Below are positions 34,204-37,233 of a stretch of 37,233 nt of DNA, in pieces. The number at the start of each line of letters is the position of its first letter. The stretch's first letter is position 1. This DNA is from Desulfobulbus propionicus. Its GTDB lineage: Bacteria; Desulfobacterota; Dissulfuribacteria; Dissulfuribacterales; DYOW01. The DNA lies in contig DYOW01000015.1 of NCBI GenBank assembly GCA_020720325.1, forward strand, positions 1 through 37,233, written 5' to 3'. A model generated the notes under the pieces. The model made no database searches, was not told the DNA's origin, and saw only the letters and a program-made list of their open reading frames with translations. Position numbers and translations under genes: made by a program.

Positions 34204-35243
34204 TATTCTTCCATCTCATCATATAAATTTCTCTGCTGCCTTGACCTTCCATCACTATCCTGACTGGAGGATTCACTGGAATTAATCTGGATAGTAACCT
34301 TTTCATCCAGACGGTTATTGAGATTCTGAAATAATGTTTCGGTATGCGTATTTAATAAATCCATTGACTCATTGGATGAGGTTATAAAATTAATATTAAT
34401 CTGATCACCTGTTTTAGTTATTTGTATCTCTGTGTCAGGCAAAATATCCTGTTTAACCTGAATGCGTATCTCATTTGAACCATCTTGATTTTGAGTTGAA
34501 ATTAATATCCTGTCTGCAATTTTTTCCGCAATTTCATTTATATTGACTGGTGGTTTTTCATTTGTCACTGATTGACTGCTATCTATATTTTTTTCCTTAA
34601 AAAAAGAGCCAAGTATGGAATCACCTGTGGTATTGGTGTTTTGACTAATTTCATCTGAATCATTTCTGGTTTCTTGTGTGTCTTTAACATCTTTGTCAGT
34701 CAAAGCAAAAGGATTGCTGTTTTCTGTATTATCTTCCTGTTGATTTGGAACAGTTTCATAATTTTTCAAATTTTCACTGTTTTTATTAAATCCATCCTGA
34801 TACAAAAATGCAGGCTTATTACTATCGTTTAGATTATTTAGATTATTTTTTGAAAGTAATGACATATCTATATCTGTATTTTCCATTAACTCTGAATCAT
34901 CTGCTATATCTGTTTCAATTAAATCTGAACCTCCAGAATTCTTGTTAAGATTATTAGCAGGTGAAGATGTCATGGCTTCAGTTATATTTTGGGGATTTTG
35001 CGTTTGTGTAAAAAATAAACTGTCTGCATTAACAGGCTCTTTATTCTCCTCTCCCTTAAAACCAGCAAGACCTTCTTTATTCTCGCTATTATCAGGATTT
35101 TGCAGAAGTGAAGCAAATTTTTCACCTTCAAGATTTAAGTGTTCAGAACCAGGAGGAAGTTCCATATTTTTATCTTTTCCCATTTCTGATATATCTTGAA
35201 GGGAATTATCTGAAGCAAAACTTGTGGTTGAAAGCTTATCCAT
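34203..35243 (-). CDS. sctP: SctP-like T3SS needle-length/substrate-switch protein
   Basis: The 346-residue hydrophilic protein is rich in Asn, Ser, Asp, Glu and Gln with no membrane segment. Its long disordered N-terminal part suits a secreted molecular ruler. The C-terminal part (about 225-320; EKIADRILISTQNQDGSNEI, then VKQDILPDTEIQITKTG and INFITSSNESMDLLN) is folded and resembles the T3S4/FliK C-terminal domain that contacts SctU. Ruler proteins diverge greatly, so the call rests on position between sctO and sctQ plus this C-terminal pattern. GAGGAA lies upstream of the ATG. Confidence 0.78.
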   Translation of the reverse strand: MDKLSTTSFASDNSLQDISEMGKDKNMELPPGSEHLNLEGEKFASLLQNPDNSENKEGLAGFKGEENKEPVNADSLFFTQTQNPQNITEAMTSSPANNLNKNSGGSDLIETDIADDSELMENTDIDMSLLSKNNLNNLNDSNKPAFLYQDGFNKNSENLKNYETVPNQQEDNTENSNPFALTDKDVKDTQETRNDSDEISQNTNTTGDSILGSFFKEKNIDSSQSVTNEKPPVNINEIAEKIADRILISTQNQDGSNEIRIQVKQDILPDTEIQITKTGDQININFITSSNESMDLLNTHTETLFQNLNNRLDEKVTIQINSSESSSQDSDGRSRQQRNLYDEMEE

Positions 35244-35248
35244 ATTTT

Positions 35249-35728
35249 TTATTCCTCAATCATCTCTTTTTTAAATATTAAATCCTCTATTTCATTTTCA
35301 GCAAATTTTTCCTCTGCCTTTTTTATTTCTGTTAACCACATTTTTTTATGTTCCACAATCTTTTTGGTTTCCTTAAACGCCTTATTGTAAGCTATTCTTG
35401 CCTGATTTAGATTTTCTTCAGCCTGCTTTTTCATTTGCTCAGCATCTAATATATTTTTCTGTAATATCAAATCCTTTTCTTTAAGAATAAATATTGCTGT
35501 TTTTAAGTCATCAAGCTCAGTCAAAGTTACTTTTGTGTTGATAACAGCATTATACAATTCATTTTCCCTGTTTATACGCCATTTGATATAATTTGCCAGC
35601 TCTGTTTTTTTATCCTCCAATAATCTTATGGCATCCTCAAGCTCATTTTTCTTTACTTTTAAGTCCTTTTGTTTTTCATCCTCCCTTAAGCGCCTTATTT
35701 TTAAGAGGTCTTCAAGTATATATTTCAT
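35249..35728 (-). CDS. sctO: SctO-like T3SS stalk protein (YscO/FliJ type)
   Basis: The 159-residue protein is almost entirely charged alpha-helical coiled coil (for example [20 protein letters not shown] and [20 protein letters not shown]). That, with its length and its place between sctN and sctP, identifies it as the SctO/FliJ-type stalk that sits in the ATPase ring. Its ATG overlaps the sctN stop by four bases, which suggests coupled translation. Confidence 0.85.
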   Translation of the reverse strand: MKYILEDLLKIRRLREDEKQKDLKVKKNELEDAIRLLEDKKTELANYIKWRINRENELYNAVINTKVTLTELDDLKTAIFILKEKDLILQKNILDAEQMKKQAEENLNQARIAYNKAFKETKKIVEHKKMWLTEIKKAEEKFAENEIEDLIFKKEMIEE

Positions 35729-37047
35729 GCAAAGGCAATGCTGTCAAGTTGCTTGATTGTCTCTTCAAAAGGTGATTTTTCATGCATCCCCTGCTTTAAA
35801 AAAGTATTAATTTTATCAATTTTAGAAAGCGCCTCATCAGCCAGTTTATCAGAACCTTTTTTATATTCTCCAAGCTGCACAAGAAGCTCGATTTCCTGAA
35901 ATTTTGCCATAAGCTCCCTGATTTTTCCCGCTGCTTTCTTATGTTCCTTTGTAACCACAGCGTTCATAACCCTGCTCACACTTGCAAGCACGTCAATTGC
36001 AGGATAGTGATATGCTGAGGCAAGTTTTCTTGAAAGTATTATATGTCCGTCAAGAATAGAGCGCGTCTCATCTGCCACAGGTTCTGTCATATCATCACCC
36101 TCAACAAGAATGGTATAAAGCGCGGTTATAGAGCCTTTGTCTGATTGCCCTGCCCTTTCCATAAGAATGGGCAAAGTTGAAAAAACAGAAGGAGGAAAGC
36201 CCCTGCGTGTGGGAGGCTCGCCCGCGGCAAGACCAATCTCCCTTTGAGCCCTGGCAAATCTTGTCACAGAATCCATCATTAAAAGCACTCTTTTTCCCTG
36301 ATCCCTGAAATATTCCGCAACCGCTGTGGCAACATAAGCTGCCTTTAATCTCTCCATGGAAGGTCTGTCAGAGGTTGACACCACAATAATGGATTTTTCC
36401 ATGCCTTCAACGCCAATATCCTTTTCAATAAATTCTCTTACTTCCCTTCCTCTTTCACCAATCAGAGCCAGAACCGTGACATCAACATCAGCGCCCCTGA
36501 CAAGTGAGGCAAGCAAGGTGCTTTTTCCACCGCCTGCCGCCGCAAAAATACCCATTCTTTGCCCCTCTCCGCATGTAAGCATGCCATCCAACACCCTTAA
36601 ACCAAGGGACAATGGCTCGCTGATTATCTTTCTCTTTAAGGGGTCTGGAGGAGAGGCATATACAGGATAGTATTTGTCAACAATTAATGGACCCTTTACA
36701 TTTTCATCAAGTGGTTTTCCAAGCCCGTTTAATACCCTTCCAAGAAGCTGGTTTCCCACACCAACAAGATGTGTCTTGCCTGTTGGGATAACCTCAGTGG
36801 AAGAGGAAACACCCATTAAACTGCCAAGCGGGGTAAGAATAGCCTCCTGTTTGTGAAAACCTACCACCTCAGCCTGAAGCTCCCAGTTTTCCCATGGATT
36901 TCTTAAAATACAAAGCTCTCCGATTTTAACGGCAGGCACCACTGCCTTTATGATAGTTCCAAGAACCTGTGTGACCCTTCCCTTAACCTCAATTGTAAGG
37001 GAATTTTCAAGGGTATTGTCAAGTATGTCAGTTATATAATCAAACAT
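35725..37047 (-). CDS. sctN: SctN, T3SS ATPase (YscN/FliI family)
   Basis: The 440-residue rotary-type ATPase unfolds and releases substrates at the base of the injectisome. It has an F1-beta-like N-terminal barrel, the P-loop region [35 protein letters not shown], the Walker B-type [31 protein letters not shown] and a C-terminal helical part. Length and motifs are typical of SctN/FliI. It is the first gene of the operon seen here; only 186 bases of upstream sequence remain in the window. Confidence 0.95.
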   Translation of the reverse strand: MFDYITDILDNTLENSLTIEVKGRVTQVLGTIIKAVVPAVKIGELCILRNPWENWELQAEVVGFHKQEAILTPLGSLMGVSSSTEVIPTGKTHLVGVGNQLLGRVLNGLGKPLDENVKGPLIVDKYYPVYASPPDPLKRKIISEPLSLGLRVLDGMLTCGEGQRMGIFAAAGGGKSTLLASLVRGADVDVTVLALIGERGREVREFIEKDIGVEGMEKSIIVVSTSDRPSMERLKAAYVATAVAEYFRDQGKRVLLMMDSVTRFARAQREIGLAAGEPPTRRGFPPSVFSTLPILMERAGQSDKGSITALYTILVEGDDMTEPVADETRSILDGHIILSRKLASAYHYPAIDVLASVSRVMNAVVTKEHKKAAGKIRELMAKFQEIELLVQLGEYKKGSDKLADEALSKIDKINTFLKQGMHEKSPFEETIKQLDSIAFA

Positions 37048-37181
37048 TTTTAATCACTGATTACACGGATTTTCAAGAAATTTATAAGTAATGTCATATT
37101 TTTCATATAAAAAATCCCCTTTTTCAGAGGATATGTATCTGCACAAGTTCTAATCTCCTCTATATTTATAAAAATTCACTA

Positions 37182-37233
37182 CCAATTAGTCCCCTCTCCC
37201 CACTTGCGTAAGTGTATCACTAATTAGTCCCCT
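37182..37233. repeat. Short direct and inverted repeats at the window edge
   Basis: AATTAGTCCCCT occurs twice (37184-37195 and 37222-37233), 38 bases apart. Between the copies lies a small hairpin (CACTT and AAGTG arms, 37201-37214). The element may continue beyond the window. It lies upstream of sctN. Confidence 0.45.

Overview
The window is AT-rich bacterial chromosome with tight operons, no tRNA, rRNA or CRISPR, and GC-richer palindromic repeats confined to intergenic gaps. Gene content (two-gene SufC/short SufB, DUF3108 protein, DUF294 signalling protein, LarC, PhnD-like binding proteins beside a chemoreceptor, an injectisome export operon) suggests a Gram-negative of the former Deltaproteobacteria, most likely Desulfobacterota. 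That placement is an inference from gene content, not a measured phylogeny.

Layout. 147-1361 (+): a DUF3108 envelope protein and a small conserved protein, closed by a strong bidirectional terminator. 1430-3092 (-): sufC and a short sufB, overlapping. 3449-4051 (+): a YciO/Sua5-type protein. 4041-10994 (-): a signalling block of cheW, a chemoreceptor, two tandem PhnD-like periplasmic binding proteins and a CNMP/CBS/DUF294 protein. 11072-17137 (-): a compact housekeeping operon nadB, VTT-family membrane gene, larC, a small membrane protein, pgpA, cinA, thpR. 17138-19745: a decayed zinc-type ABC importer locus (remnants of znuA, znuC, znuB and a His-rich small protein) with palindromic repeats in its gaps. 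19746-22474 (-): YgiQ-type radical SAM protein, an HhH-GPD glycosylase and a small membrane protein. 22504-24345 (+): M48 membrane peptidase with TPRs, overlapping bioD (-) tail to tail. 25194-26234 (+): a two-TM RCK potassium channel. 26449-29384 (-): a small Q/N/P-rich protein and ClpB. 29637-30362 (-): an unrecognised gene with a nonsense codon near its start. 30465-37047 (-): sctN-O-P-Q-R-S-T-U, the conserved export-core order of a type III secretion injectisome, with adjacent genes overlapping or separated by only a few bases.

The most noteworthy signals are: two well-formed internal ribosome binding sites, one in sctQ (predicted free SctQ-C) and one in the potassium channel (predicted free RCK domain, as in MthK); NPQH in place of NPTH at the SctU autocleavage site; a stop codon exactly where the fourth Fe-S cysteine of the glycosylase should be; a deletion joining the first half of znuC to the last part of znuB; a 139-bp MITE-like element with 20-bp terminal inverted repeats; and a T3SS-adjacent gene interrupted at codon 9.
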